Part shown: piece after piece, positions 31,782-41,693 of the stretch
Position numbering within the stretch: the stretch's first letter is position 1
Layout: the number at the start of each line of letters is the position of its first letter
Source: Myxococcales bacterium
GTDB taxonomy: Bacteria; Myxococcota_A; Polyangia; Haliangiales; Haliangiaceae
Length of the DNA stretch: 64,000 bases
Direction: 5' to 3'
Assembly: GCA_016706545.1 (NCBI GenBank)
Contig: JADJJK010000044.1
Location: 1 to 64,000 of the forward strand
Made by a program: the position numbers and the translations under genes
Notes under the pieces: generated by a model
What the model was told of the DNA's origin: nothing
The model's input: only the letters and a program-made list of their open reading frames with translations
The model's database searches: none

Positions 31782-33463
31782 GCATTGACGCTACCACAGA
31801 CCTTGGCCAGCTCCTCCGACGGTCACGGCCCCAGCGGCCGGCGACGAAGCCCAGTCGCCGGGAGCCGCCCCGGGCCGCTGCCTCGCTCTTGACCCGGGGC
31901 CGCCACCTGGGCCGGTGGCCGGGGGGAGCCTTGAGCCTCGGCCTTTGTCTCGCGCTGGCGCTGGGCTGTTCTCCTCAGCACCGGCAGACCCCTGACGACA
32001 CCGTGGTCGTGCTGATCGAGACCGCGGTCCGGACCGTGGATCCACGCTATACGCTCAGCAACCACGACACCAAGGTCAGCCGGCTCATCGCGCCCGGCCT
32101 CACCACCGTGGACACTCCGACCACCGAGCCTCGCCTCATGCTCGCCTCCGCGGTGGAGCGTAAGGACGATCTGACCTGGGATGTCGTGCTCCGGCAGGAC
32201 GCGCGGTTCTCGGACGGCTCGCCGGTGACCGCCGCGGATGTCGAGTTCTCGTACCAGTCGATGCTCAACGAAGGCAGCGACAGCGTGTACCACAAGACGT
32301 ATCTCGAGCGGTACCGCCGCGTGGAGGCGGTGTCGGCGCAGCGCGTGCGCTTTCACCTGCAGCGACCGCTGGCCACGTTCATGACCGACCTGGATCATGG
32401 GATCTTGTCGGCCAAGGCCGCCGGGCCCGACGGCCGCTTTCGCGGCCGGCCGCCGGTAGGGGCGGGGGCCTACCGGCTGGTGGAGCTCACAGGATCACGC
32501 GCGCTGCTGGAGGCAAACCCGTACTATCACCTGGGCGTCGCCGCGCTGCCGCGAGTAGAGATCCGCTTCGTTCGGGACCCCGCGGCGCGCATCCTGATGC
32601 TGGTGGGCGGCTCCGCAGACCTGGTGCAGAACGCGACCCGGCTCGATCTCATCGACGACGTGGTGGCTCGCCCGCGCGTGGAGGTGGACAGCGGTCCAAG
32701 CCAGATCCTCACGTACCTCATGTTCAACAACGAGGACAAGGTCCTGTCTCACCAGGCGGTACGGCAGGCCATCTCGCTCGCCATCGATCGCCGGGGGCTC
32801 ATCGCGGCCAAGTTCTCCGGTCGCGCCGTGGTGGCCACCGGGCTACTGCCGCCGGGCGTCCCGTACTACGAGGGAGACGTCGCGCGTTGGGACCACGATC
32901 CGGCGCGCGCACGCGCGCTGCTGGACGCCGCCGGCTTCGTCGACCCCGACGGCCCCGGCCCAGCTCCCCGGTTCTCGCTGACGTACAAGACCAGCGCAGA
33001 CGCTTTTCGCGTGGGCGTGGCCAAGGTGATCGCCTCCCAGCTCGGCGAGGTCGGCATCGCTGTCGAGGTTCGCAGCTTCGAGTTCGCCACCTTCTTCTCG
33101 GACATCAAGAAGGGCCAGTTTCAGCTCGCGTCCATGCAGACCGCGGAGATCGGAAACCCCGACTACTACTACACGTACTTCCATTCCGGGCGCATCCCCA
33201 CCAAGAAGGACCCGGACGCCAACAACCGCTGGCGGTACCGGAATCCGCGGGTCGACGAGCTGTGCCAGGCCGGCCGCGACGAGCTGGATCCGACCAGGCG
33301 CGAGGCCATCTACTCCGAGCTCCAGCGCATCGTCGCGCAGGAGGTGCCAATCGCTCCCTTGTGGCACGAGGATGTGGTGGTGCTACGCAACCGGGATGTC
33401 CGCGGCTTTGTGCTCACTCCCAACGCGCGCCTAGGCGGGCTAGCCCGCGTGACCAAGAACTGA
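31775..33463 (+). CDS. Family 5 peptide/solute-binding lipoprotein
   Basis: A substrate-binding protein of the OppA/DppA/NikA family (SBP_bac_5). The lipobox LALGC is followed by the mature protein: VDPRYTLSNHDTKVSRLIA, SAVERKDDLTWDVVLRQDA and FSDGSPVTAADVEFSY (the family signature). The C-terminal lobe carries YYTYFHSGRIPTKKDP, close to the OppA layout. From ATG 31775 it has 562 residues but an unusually long 70-residue leader; a TTG near 31889 would give a normal lipoprotein signal. No permease or ATPase genes are adjacent, so it may serve a transporter encoded elsewhere. Its 5' end overlaps dacB on the other strand. Confidence 0.88.
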   Translation: MSRIDATTDLGQLLRRSRPQRPATKPSRREPPRAAASLLTRGRHLGRWPGGALSLGLCLALALGCSPQHRQTPDDTVVVLIETAVRTVDPRYTLSNHDTKVSRLIAPGLTTVDTPTTEPRLMLASAVERKDDLTWDVVLRQDARFSDGSPVTAADVEFSYQSMLNEGSDSVYHKTYLERYRRVEAVSAQRVRFHLQRPLATFMTDLDHGILSAKAAGPDGRFRGRPPVGAGAYRLVELTGSRALLEANPYYHLGVAALPRVEIRFVRDPAARILMLVGGSADLVQNATRLDLIDDVVARPRVEVDSGPSQILTYLMFNNEDKVLSHQAVRQAISLAIDRRGLIAAKFSGRAVVATGLLPPGVPYYEGDVARWDHDPARARALLDAAGFVDPDGPGPAPRFSLTYKTSADAFRVGVAKVIASQLGEVGIAVEVRSFEFATFFSDIKKGQFQLASMQTAEIGNPDYYYTYFHSGRIPTKKDPDANNRWRYRNPRVDELCQAGRDELDPTRREAIYSELQRIVAQEVPIAPLWHEDVVVLRNRDVRGFVLTPNARLGGLARVTKN

Positions 33464-33488
33464 TCGCGGCCACCGTCGGGAACTCGGC

Positions 33489-33583
33489 CCTAGAAGACTG
33501 GTGTCAACAGGCCAGCTCAAACGTCCATGACGGATCCTCGATGTGTAAGTGATTGATCTCGGGCTTTGACACCAGTCTCCTAG
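33489..33583. mobile_element. MITE-like inverted-repeat element
   Basis: AGACTGGTGTCAA (33495-33507) and TTGACACCAGTCT (33566-33578) are a perfect 13-bp inverted repeat. CTAG-containing flanks (CCTAGAAG... and ...CTCCTAGAA) extend the symmetry with mismatches. The 58-bp interior has no ORF. It lies between two convergent genes. Such short terminal-inverted-repeat units are typical of nonautonomous transposon remnants; a transcription terminator is the alternative. Confidence 0.45.
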
Positions 33584-33602
33584 AACACCGTTCGGTGTTC
33601 TA
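33581..33602. terminator. Palindromic hairpin, probable bidirectional terminator
   Basis: TAGAACACCG-TT-CGGTGTTCTA is a perfect 10-bp stem. The minus-strand SDR stop codon (TAG, 33600-33602) is the first arm of the hairpin read from that side. It separates convergent genes. No long T run follows, so termination may be inefficient. Confidence 0.5.
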
Positions 33603-34418
33603 CAGGCCGCATAGCTGCATCGATAGATCCCACAGCCGGTCTCGCTGCGCCCGGTCTTGCGCCGCCTTCGCTGGAGGAGTCGCGATGGACTCAGAGAAAT
33701 AGCTTCCGGAAGGTCCGGGATCGTCCGCCGTCGCCAGCACCACCGAGGTCTTGGCCCCATGTCCGACGGAGGAGCCCTGCACCGGCCCAAAGCCCTGGCG
33801 CAGGAGCTTGGTGGCGATGACCCCGGGGTGCAGCGCGTACGCGACGAGCCCCTCTTTGGGCTCGCGGTCGGCCAGGGAGAGCGCATGCATCACGTTGGCC
33901 AGCTTGCTCTGCGCATACGCCGCGTAGCCGGTGTACCCCTTGGACAGCGACAGATCGTCGAAGTGGATGCGCCCGCGGGTATGGGCTATCGACGACACGT
34001 TGATCACCCGCCCCGGGGGCTTGTCTGCGCCACCGCGGAGCTGCGGCAAGAGCAAGTGGGTGAGCAGGAACGGCCCCAGGTGGTTCACCGCGAACGTGGC
34101 CTCTAGCTCCGCGTCGTTGACCACCCGCTCCTCGGCGAAGATGCCGGCGTTGTTGATGAGCACGTCCAGCGCTCCGACCTTCTCGATGACGAGCTGCGCG
34201 CCCTTGCGGACCGCGGCGAACGAGCCGAGGTCGAAGGACACGCCGTCGACCTCGCACTCGGGCACTTGCGCGCGGAGCTGACCAAGCGCTTCATCAACGC
34301 GGACGCGGCTGCGGCCATGGACGACGACACGTTGGCCCTGACGGGCCAGCTCGAGTGCGGTTTGGCGACCGATGCCATCGGTCGCGCCAGTGACGAGGAC
34401 GGTGCGGCGCGAAGCCAT
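33600..34418 (-). CDS. Short-chain dehydrogenase/reductase
   Basis: A 272-residue classical SDR. The Rossmann dinucleotide motif TGATDGIGRQTA lies at residues 9-20, with NNAG near 90, and the catalytic Tyr/Lys pair in YAQSKLANV near residue 165. The closest architecture is retinol dehydrogenase/protochlorophyllide-reductase-like SDRs, with GDRSR-type NADP preference suggested by HGRSRVR after strand 2. The substrate is unknown. ATG 34418 matches the domain start; upstream residues are shadow. It follows the histidine kinase gene by 25 bp on the same strand. Confidence 0.9.
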   Translation of the reverse strand: MASRRTVLVTGATDGIGRQTALELARQGQRVVVHGRSRVRVDEALGQLRAQVPECEVDGVSFDLGSFAAVRKGAQLVIEKVGALDVLINNAGIFAEERVVNDAELEATFAVNHLGPFLLTHLLLPQLRGGADKPPGRVINVSSIAHTRGRIHFDDLSLSKGYTGYAAYAQSKLANVMHALSLADREPKEGLVAYALHPGVIATKLLRQGFGPVQGSSVGHGAKTSVVLATADDPGPSGSYFSESIATPPAKAAQDRAQRDRLWDLSMQLCGL

Positions 34419-34443
34419 GGCGCAATCTACCACGGCGCGTGGA

Positions 34444-35907
34444 CTAGCAGGGCAGGAGCACCCGGAACACGGCGCCGCCGCCTGGCGCGCTCTCCACGTC
34501 GATCCATCCGTCGTGTTCCTTGACGATCCCCGAGCACACCGCCAGCCCAAGGCCGGTGCCGCCGGACCCCTTCTTGGTCGTGAAGAATGGATCGAAGATC
34601 TTGTCCTGGATCTCCGGCGGAATTCCGCCTCCAGTGTCCGCCACCTCTAGCTGGACGAAGCGCTGGGCCGGCCCCTCGGCGAGCCCAGGGCGGGTGCGCA
34701 GGATCTGGGAGGTCTCCACGGTGAGCGCTCCGCCCTCCGGCATCGCCTGCTGCGCGTTGAGGAGCAGGTTGATGAGGACCTGCTGCAGTCGGTCTGGATC
34801 GCCCGCGACCGCTGGCAGCCCTTCCGCTCGGACCAGGCGGGTCTTCACCTTGCCGGCCGAGAACTGGGAGGACAATAGCTCCATGGTGGTGAGCGACAGC
34901 TCGTTGAGGTTCACCCGCTCTCGCCCGGGCCCCCCGACCTTGCGTCGAGCAAAGTCGAGCAATCGCTGAATGATGCGAGTGATACGAGCGGTCTGTTCCG
35001 CGATGATCTCGGCGTTCTTGGCCACCACCTCCGGCTCGGTGGCCCGCTTGGCGGTCGCCTTGGCACGCACCGCGATCACGTTGAGCGGGGTGCCCACTTC
35101 GTGGGCGATCTCGGCGGCGAGCTGGCCAATCGTCGCCAGCTTCTCGGTCTGTCCGAGCCGCTGCTCGAGCTCCAGCTTGGCGTGGTTTTGCCGCTCGGTC
35201 TCGGCCCGGGACTCGCGCAGCGAGAACGTCATCTCGTTGAACCGGGTCGCGATGGCGCCGATCTCGTCGTCGCGCTGCGACAGCAGCGCGTGCGAGAGAT
35301 CGCCCTTGGCGACCTCGTCGATGCCTCGCAGCAGGTTGGTGATCGGCCCGCTGACCAGGCTGCGCGCCAGGCCCCCGACCGCCAGCACCACGGCTAGCAC
35401 CACCAGCACGACCAGGAGCACCGCGCCCCAGATGTCGGCGCTCGCACGCTCGTCGATAAACGAGGTCGATCTCGACACCTCCAGCATCGCCAGCGTCACC
35501 TCTTCGCCTTTGCTCCCACGCCGCAACGCCGACGAGAAGCTGTAGCGCCCACCCTGGGTGTCCGCGAACGTGAGCTTGGGAACCTCGAGGAGCGTCCGCA
35601 GCCGCCGGAGCTGCGCTTCGGTGACGTCATCGGTTGGCGGGGCGACCGCCCGGCTCCGCGGGAGCACCACGACCTGCCACCCGGTCACCCGGCTCAGGTC
35701 GGTCAGCAGCGCGGCGTCGGGCCCGCGGGGCGTGGCGGCGTCCAACTCCAACGTCGGGCGGAGCGCCGCTGCCACCGCGCGCCCCTCGTTCTCGAGCTGC
35801 GTCCAGCGCTCGTCGCCGCGGTGCCTGAGGTCGTAGACCGCGTACGCTGTGGTCGCCAGGGCCGTCACGACGGCGCTGGCGGCGGTGATTCGAGTGGCGA
35901 CTCGCAC
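34444..35907 (-). CDS. Membrane sensor histidine kinase
   Basis: A 487-residue kinase. It has an N-terminal membrane segment (about 5-25), a periplasmic sensor region (about 26-160), a second hydrophobic segment (about 160-185, WGAVLLVVLVVLAVV), HAMP (about 190-240), HisKA with the phospho-acceptor in AAEIAHEVGTPLN, and HATPase_c with NLLLNAQQAMPEGG (N box), DTGGGI (G1) and GSGGTGLGLAVC (G2). All catalytic boxes are intact. No response regulator is adjacent, so it is an orphan kinase; a downstream SDR lies 25 bp away in the same operon. Confidence 0.93.
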   Translation of the reverse strand: MRVATRITAASAVVTALATTAYAVYDLRHRGDERWTQLENEGRAVAAALRPTLELDAATPRGPDAALLTDLSRVTGWQVVVLPRSRAVAPPTDDVTEAQLRRLRTLLEVPKLTFADTQGGRYSFSSALRRGSKGEEVTLAMLEVSRSTSFIDERASADIWGAVLLVVLVVLAVVLAVGGLARSLVSGPITNLLRGIDEVAKGDLSHALLSQRDDEIGAIATRFNEMTFSLRESRAETERQNHAKLELEQRLGQTEKLATIGQLAAEIAHEVGTPLNVIAVRAKATAKRATEPEVVAKNAEIIAEQTARITRIIQRLLDFARRKVGGPGRERVNLNELSLTTMELLSSQFSAGKVKTRLVRAEGLPAVAGDPDRLQQVLINLLLNAQQAMPEGGALTVETSQILRTRPGLAEGPAQRFVQLEVADTGGGIPPEIQDKIFDPFFTTKKGSGGTGLGLAVCSGIVKEHDGWIDVESAPGGGAVFRVLLPC

Positions 35908-35973
35908 CGCGGCAGTATAGGCGCGTCAAGGCAGGCTAGCCCGTTCCCACGCCTCGTTTGGGTCGCTGTTGCT

Positions 35974-36046
35974 GCTCGCGCGGCTCACGCCGCGCTGGCG
36001 GCTCGCGCGGCTCACGCCGCGCTGGCGGCTCACGCCGCACTCGCTG
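35974..36046. repeat. 27-bp tandem repeat
   Basis: Two full copies of a 27-base unit (GCTCGCGCGGCTCACGCCGC plus GCTGGCG) and a partial third, trailing into GCCGCACTCGCTGC repeats. They lie between the histidine-kinase start and the stop of the double ATP-grasp gene, both minus strand. Confidence 0.8.
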
Positions 36047-36074
36047 CGCCCGCCGCACTCGCTGCACTCGCTGC

Positions 36075-38408
36075 TCAGTGCGTCGAGTTGCTGCCGACGG
36101 TCGCCGGAATGGCCGTGGGCGCCACCTCTGACGTCGAGGTCGGCACCACCGCCACCCGGTCAGAGCCATTGCCGTTGCGCATGGGGGTCCGCACAGCGGC
36201 AGGGGCCAAGGGCTTGGGCGCCTCTGCGAGCTTGGCCATGCGCTTGGCGGCCTTCTCCGCCTTCTCCGCGGCCTTCTCTGCCTTCTCCGCGGCCTTCTCC
36301 GCCTTGGCGGCCATGTCGACCGGCGCCTTGGACTGCGCCTCCCGCTCGCGCTCCAGCTCGCGCTCTTCGCGCCGCTTCTCGCGCATACGCCGCAGCCCGC
36401 CTTGCATGATCTCGGCGATGAGCTGGTCGTACTCCATGCCCACAGCCTGCGCGATCAGCACCAGGTCGGAGTACCCGGGGGTGAGCCCCGGCAGCGGGTT
36501 CACTTCGAGCACGTAGATGCGGCCATCGGCGTCCATCCGCAGATCGACGCGGGCCACATCTCGGCAGTCGAGCGCCCAGAACGTGGCACGAGCGATCTTC
36601 TCCATCGCCTTCTGTTCGGCCTCTGTCAGCTTGGCGGGGCACTCGTAGTAGACGTGCTCCTCCCACTCTTGCTTGACCGCGTAGTCATAGACGGGCCGGT
36701 TGACGCCGTTCTTGAACCGGATCTCCATGGGTGGCAGCACGCGCGGTCGCTTGTCGCCCAGGAGCCCGACCGTGAACTCACGCCCGGCGATGTACTCTTC
36801 CACCAGCGCTGGTTGCCGGTATCGCTCCACGATCAGCTTGACCGCTGCGCGGAGCTCCTCCTCGGTGTCTACCACGCTGGTCGAGCCGATGCCCTTGGAG
36901 CTGCCCTCGGCGTTGGGCTTCACGATCAGCGGGAAGCGCATGTCGGGAGACAGCCGCTCGCGCGCGGACTCCATGACCTGGAAGCGCGGCGTCAAGATGT
37001 CGTGCTGCAGCAGCACCTTCTTCCCTAGCGCCTTGTCGAGCGCGATCGCCAGCGTGGCGCTGTCGGACCCGGTGTAGGGGATCCCAAGGAGCTCGCACAG
37101 CGCCGGGACCTGCGCCTCGCGGTTGCGGCCCTCCACGCCCTCGGCGATGTTGAAGATGAGGTCCACATCGGCCTCTGCGAGCACCCGAGGCAGGTCCGGG
37201 GTGGCCTCCAGATGCACCACGATGTGACCCTGCCGTGCCAGGGCGTTGGCGATGGCGATGATGGTCTCCGGCGGATCCCACTCGGCCTCGTCATCTCCAT
37301 CATGGCTGCGCTTCACGTTGTAGGTGAAGCCGACTCGAATCGGCTGCGCTCGGCTGCGCCGCACCACTCCGAGCTGGCTCGCGGTCGCCAGGCCGGAGCG
37401 GAGCGCCGCCGCGTTGAGGATGGCGGCGATGGTGGCGTTGTAGGTGAGGCCAACCTGAGCGGTGGCCGCGAACAGCGATGAGCTGACCGCCAGCGAGGGC
37501 AGGGCGTTGGCCTCCAGCAGGTACACCCGGCCCTCCGGGGTCACCCGGTAGTCGAGGCGGGCCATGTCTCGCAGGCCGACGGTCCGGATCACCTCGTGGG
37601 AGATCTGTCGAAGCCTGGCCGCGACGTCGCGCGGGATGTTCGCCGGACAGCGGAACTGCACCTTGCCGGGCTCGAGGTTCTTGAGACGGTAGTCGTAGAT
37701 GTTGAACGGCCGCTCCACGCTCGGCTCGAGCAGCAACTCCACCGGCGTCAGCAACCCGTCGTCGTGGCCGACTCCCTCCACGAAGCCCAGGGCAACGTCG
37801 ATGCCCTCGACGTACTCCTCCACCAGCACCCCATCAGGGTACGCGCGCAGCGCGCTCTTGATGATGGCGGGGAAGTCTCGAGGTTCGCGGACCACCGACG
37901 ACACCGAGACGCCGTTGCCAAAAGCGTAGATGCCCTTGGACGAGCCCTCGTGGTTGGGCTTGACGATGACCGGGAACGCGAGGCCAGCCCCGCGCTCGAG
38001 AACGCTCTCGTAGTTGCGCACCGTCACCAGGATGGCGCGGGGGGTATCAATCCCCGCGCGGCTCACCATCAACTTGGTGAGCCACTTGTCCAGGGTGATG
38101 GCGTTGGTGTAGGCGTCTGCCCCAGTAAATGGGATACCCAGCTCTTCAAAGAGCGCGGGGTAGAACGCCTCCCGCATCCGGCCGCTGGTGCCCTCCGCGG
38201 TATTGAAGATGATATCCGGGTCGATCGCCTCCAGGCGCTCGAGCAGGTTGCTCGCCGGGCCGGAGACTTCGACCTTCTCGACCTCGTGGCCCGCCGCTTC
38301 GATAGCGACCGCGATGGCCCCCACCGTCTCGGCGCTGTCGTATTCGGCCTCCTTTTCGGAATCACGGACATCGGTCAGGCGGAGATTGTGGGTGAACGCG
38401 ACCTTCAT
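36075..38408 (-). CDS. Double ATP-grasp fusion, D-Ala-D-Ala-ligase-like
   Basis: A 777-residue protein made of two Ddl-type ATP-grasp ligase modules in tandem (about 1-340 and 356-670). Each keeps the fold's key marks: the ATP-binding lid KPNHEGSSKGIYAFG in unit one and KPNAEGSSKGIGS in unit two, and the metal-binding loop LLEANALPSL in unit one and VLEVNPLPGLT in unit two. Single Ddl proteins are about 300-370 residues, so this is a gene fusion. The tail (about 673-777) is a charged coiled coil with an AEKAAEK repeat, like histone-H1-type Ala/Lys sequence, followed by a disordered end. Whether both units are active, and on D-Ala or another dipeptide, is not known. The ATG at 38408 gives the first strand MKVAFTHNLRL. 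Confidence 0.88.
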   Translation of the reverse strand: MKVAFTHNLRLTDVRDSEKEAEYDSAETVGAIAVAIEAAGHEVEKVEVSGPASNLLERLEAIDPDIIFNTAEGTSGRMREAFYPALFEELGIPFTGADAYTNAITLDKWLTKLMVSRAGIDTPRAILVTVRNYESVLERGAGLAFPVIVKPNHEGSSKGIYAFGNGVSVSSVVREPRDFPAIIKSALRAYPDGVLVEEYVEGIDVALGFVEGVGHDDGLLTPVELLLEPSVERPFNIYDYRLKNLEPGKVQFRCPANIPRDVAARLRQISHEVIRTVGLRDMARLDYRVTPEGRVYLLEANALPSLAVSSSLFAATAQVGLTYNATIAAILNAAALRSGLATASQLGVVRRSRAQPIRVGFTYNVKRSHDGDDEAEWDPPETIIAIANALARQGHIVVHLEATPDLPRVLAEADVDLIFNIAEGVEGRNREAQVPALCELLGIPYTGSDSATLAIALDKALGKKVLLQHDILTPRFQVMESARERLSPDMRFPLIVKPNAEGSSKGIGSTSVVDTEEELRAAVKLIVERYRQPALVEEYIAGREFTVGLLGDKRPRVLPPMEIRFKNGVNRPVYDYAVKQEWEEHVYYECPAKLTEAEQKAMEKIARATFWALDCRDVARVDLRMDADGRIYVLEVNPLPGLTPGYSDLVLIAQAVGMEYDQLIAEIMQGGLRRMREKRREERELEREREAQSKAPVDMAAKAEKAAEKAEKAAEKAEKAAKRMAKLAEAPKPLAPAAVRTPMRNGNGSDRVAVVPTSTSEVAPTAIPATVGSNSTH

Positions 38409-38618
38409 GAAGTGCTCAGTACGTAACAAAGCGGTGTGACAACGAAAGAGTCAAGCGAAACCCGCCGGCTCGCCTGACCGACCCGTTCTCGCCGCTGCGT
38501 CGTCGCGGCGAAGGAGCGCGGGGGACCGGCAAGGTTGCGCCGCGCCATCGTGGCGCGGCCTGTGATCTCGATCGACGTTCCACACCTTTCGCCCGCGTCC
38601 TGCGTCATAAAGGACATC

Positions 38619-39809
38619 ATGCCTCTTCGTTGTGCCGCGCTGCTCGTGTGCGCCCTCATCGGCTGTGGCGGTCGTGCGCAGCCGGTCTTGCGTCCCGGAG
38701 GCCCGTCGACGGCCCCGGCGGCTGACCTCGACAACGCCAGACCGACGCAGCCGTCACCTGTGCGCGAGGACGGTGAGCGGCCGGGGAGCGCGGCTGCGCC
38801 GCACGACCCGCGGGTCATCGACCTCGACACCATCCGCATCCAGGTGGTGGGGCGAACTCCGACCGGCGCTCCTGAGCTCTCCGCGGTGGCGACCGCGGAC
38901 CTCTTCAGCGAAGCCAGCGCCGCGTGGAAGAACGGGCAGGGCGACCTCGCGATCGGGCTGTTTCGCAGGTTGGTCTCCGATTTTCCCGATTCCACCTACG
39001 CGCCGTTGTCGCTCTACAACATCGCCGCCATCTACGATCGGCGGGGCGACCCAAGCGCCACCATCTCGGTGCTGCGCGAGCTGATCGCGTCCTACCCCAC
39101 GTCGCGCAAGTCCGTGGAGGCCCATCTGTATCTCGCGGCGATGTTTGCCGAGCGTCGCCAGTTCGCCGACTCGCTGGTCACCCTCGACCAGGCGCTGGCG
39201 CGCCAGAACCTGACGTTCGCCGACCGAGTCGAGGGGGGCGCGCGCAAGGGCTACGTGCTCCTGGAGCTAGGCCGCCTCGAGGAGGCGGAGGCAGCGCTGG
39301 CTCTGGCGGTCAGCCACTGGAGGCAGGCTCCACACCTCGAAGACGCCTATTTCATCGCCATGGCGCAGTACTACCGCGCCGAGGTCCTGCATCGCCGGTT
39401 CCTCGCCGCCAAGGTCGAGCTCCCCGATGACAACCTCGGCAAGAGCCTCGCCGCCAAGGAGGCGCTGGCGGTGGCAGCGTATGACCAGTGGCGCACCGCG
39501 CTTGGCCACCGCCATGCGTACTGGGCGACCGCTGCTGGCTACCAGATGTCTCAGATCTTCGTCGAACTCTGGGAGGCCACCGTGCGCGCCCCCTTCCCGA
39601 CAGCGATGAGCGCCGAGGCCCGCCCCCTGTATGTCGCCGAGGTCCGCTCGCGCGTTCGTTCGCACCTACAGAAGGCGCTGGAGGGTCACAGGATGAACCT
39701 GGAGCTCGCCAAGGCCTATGGCGTGACCACGCCCTGGAGCGACGGCAGCAAGATGCAGGTCCTGCAAATCCAGGAAATTCTGGGAAAAGAGTCGCAGGCG
39801 AGACAGTAG
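38619..39809 (+). CDS. Tetratricopeptide-repeat lipoprotein
   Basis: A 396-residue protein beginning MPLRCAALLVCALIGCGG: a signal peptide with lipobox LIGC. TPR-like helix pairs occupy about residues 90-260 (for example AWKNGQGDLAIGLFRRLVSD and EEAEAALALAVSHWRQA). The C-terminal helices continue to about residue 390. Such proteins act as scaffolds at the envelope. It is divergent from the double ATP-grasp gene (210 bp apart), suggesting joint control. ATG 38619 is chosen because it alone gives a signal peptide; the longer frame starting at 38535 is not supported. Confidence 0.78.
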   Translation: MPLRCAALLVCALIGCGGRAQPVLRPGGPSTAPAADLDNARPTQPSPVREDGERPGSAAAPHDPRVIDLDTIRIQVVGRTPTGAPELSAVATADLFSEASAAWKNGQGDLAIGLFRRLVSDFPDSTYAPLSLYNIAAIYDRRGDPSATISVLRELIASYPTSRKSVEAHLYLAAMFAERRQFADSLVTLDQALARQNLTFADRVEGGARKGYVLLELGRLEEAEAALALAVSHWRQAPHLEDAYFIAMAQYYRAEVLHRRFLAAKVELPDDNLGKSLAAKEALAVAAYDQWRTALGHRHAYWATAAGYQMSQIFVELWEATVRAPFPTAMSAEARPLYVAEVRSRVRSHLQKALEGHRMNLELAKAYGVTTPWSDGSKMQVLQIQEILGKESQARQ

Positions 39810-39923
39810 CCGTCTGCTCGCTGACGAGGCGGACCTCCTCGGCTGTGTGCCGGGGATCTTGCATCTGGATCCCCCCCCACCTCAAATAGCGGTGATTGGA
39901 GCTGGATTTTTTCCTCTTGCTGG

Positions 39924-39952
39924 TTGACTTGCCCACGGCGGTCCTCTATACA
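39924..39952 (+). promoter_or_regulatory. Sigma70-type promoter of the tRNA-tuf unit
   Basis: TTGACT (39924-39929) and TATACA (39947-39952) with an exact 17-bp spacer, the best promoter match in the window. An AT-rich stretch just upstream may act as an UP element. It lies 52 bp before tRNA-Thr(TGT). Confidence 0.8.
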
Positions 39953-40004
39953 CGAGCCCCGTCGGACCACCTGGACCGTAGGCTACTGAAACTAATCTGA
40001 ATTC

Positions 40005-40077
40005 GCTGGCGTAGCTCAACCGGTAGAGCACCTGACTTGTAATCAGGAGGTCGCGGGTTCGAGTCCCACCGCCAGCT
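40005..40077 (+). tRNA. tRNA-Thr (anticodon TGT)
   Basis: A 73-nt cloverleaf with acceptor arms GCTGGCG/CGCCAGC and anticodon loop CTTGTAA (anticodon TGT). Acceptor, D and anticodon arms are complementary. CCA is not encoded. First of four tRNAs ahead of tuf. Confidence 0.95.
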
Positions 40078-40115
40078 CAAGGAAAGCAACATCAGATCAA
40101 GCTAGTACGACACAT

Positions 40116-40199
40116 GGAGGGATGCCCGAGCGGCCAAAGGGAGCAGACTGTAAATCTGCCGGCTCCACGCCTACGGTGGTTCGAATCCACCTCCCTCCA
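40116..40199 (+). tRNA. tRNA-Tyr (anticodon GTA)
   Basis: An 84-nt class II tRNA with acceptor arms GGAGGGA/TCCCTCC, anticodon loop CTGTAAA (GTA) and a long variable arm. Class II length and GTA identify tyrosine. CCA is not encoded. Confidence 0.95.
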
Positions 40200-40212
40200 C
40201 GAACCCCAGGCC

Positions 40213-40285
<73 letters not shown>

Positions 40286-40301
40286 CGTAAAAATCAGATC
40301 C

Positions 40302-40376
40302 GCCCACGTAGCACAGTGGCAGTGCACTTCCTTGGTAAGGAAGGGGTCGCGAGTTCAATTCTCGCCGAGGGCTCCA
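40302..40376 (+). tRNA. tRNA-Thr (anticodon GGT), encoded CCA
   Basis: Anticodon loop TTGGTAA gives GGT. The acceptor arms GCCCACG/CGAGGGC contain one A-A mismatch at pair 5-68; all other stems pair. The D loop is short. This is the only tRNA of the five with a genomic 3' CCA (40374-40376). It sits directly ahead of tuf. Confidence 0.88.
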
Positions 40377-40418
40377 TTTAGCTCGCACTTTTCGAACGCC
40401 TCGCACCTCGGAGCAGAA

Positions 40419-41615
<1,197 letters not shown>

Positions 41616-41634
41616 CCAAGATCCTGCCGCGTAG

Positions 41635-41661
41635 AAAGGCCACCTCAGGGTGGCCTTTTCT
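41635..41661 (+). terminator. Rho-independent terminator after tuf
   Basis: AAAGGCCACC-TCAG-GGTGGCCTTT, a 10-bp stem followed by TTCTGTTT, lies 20 bp past the tuf stop. It separates tuf from the tRNA-Trp/secE unit. Confidence 0.88.
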
Positions 41662-41693
41662 GTTTGCGCAGGATACTTCCGAAGAGAATTGGT

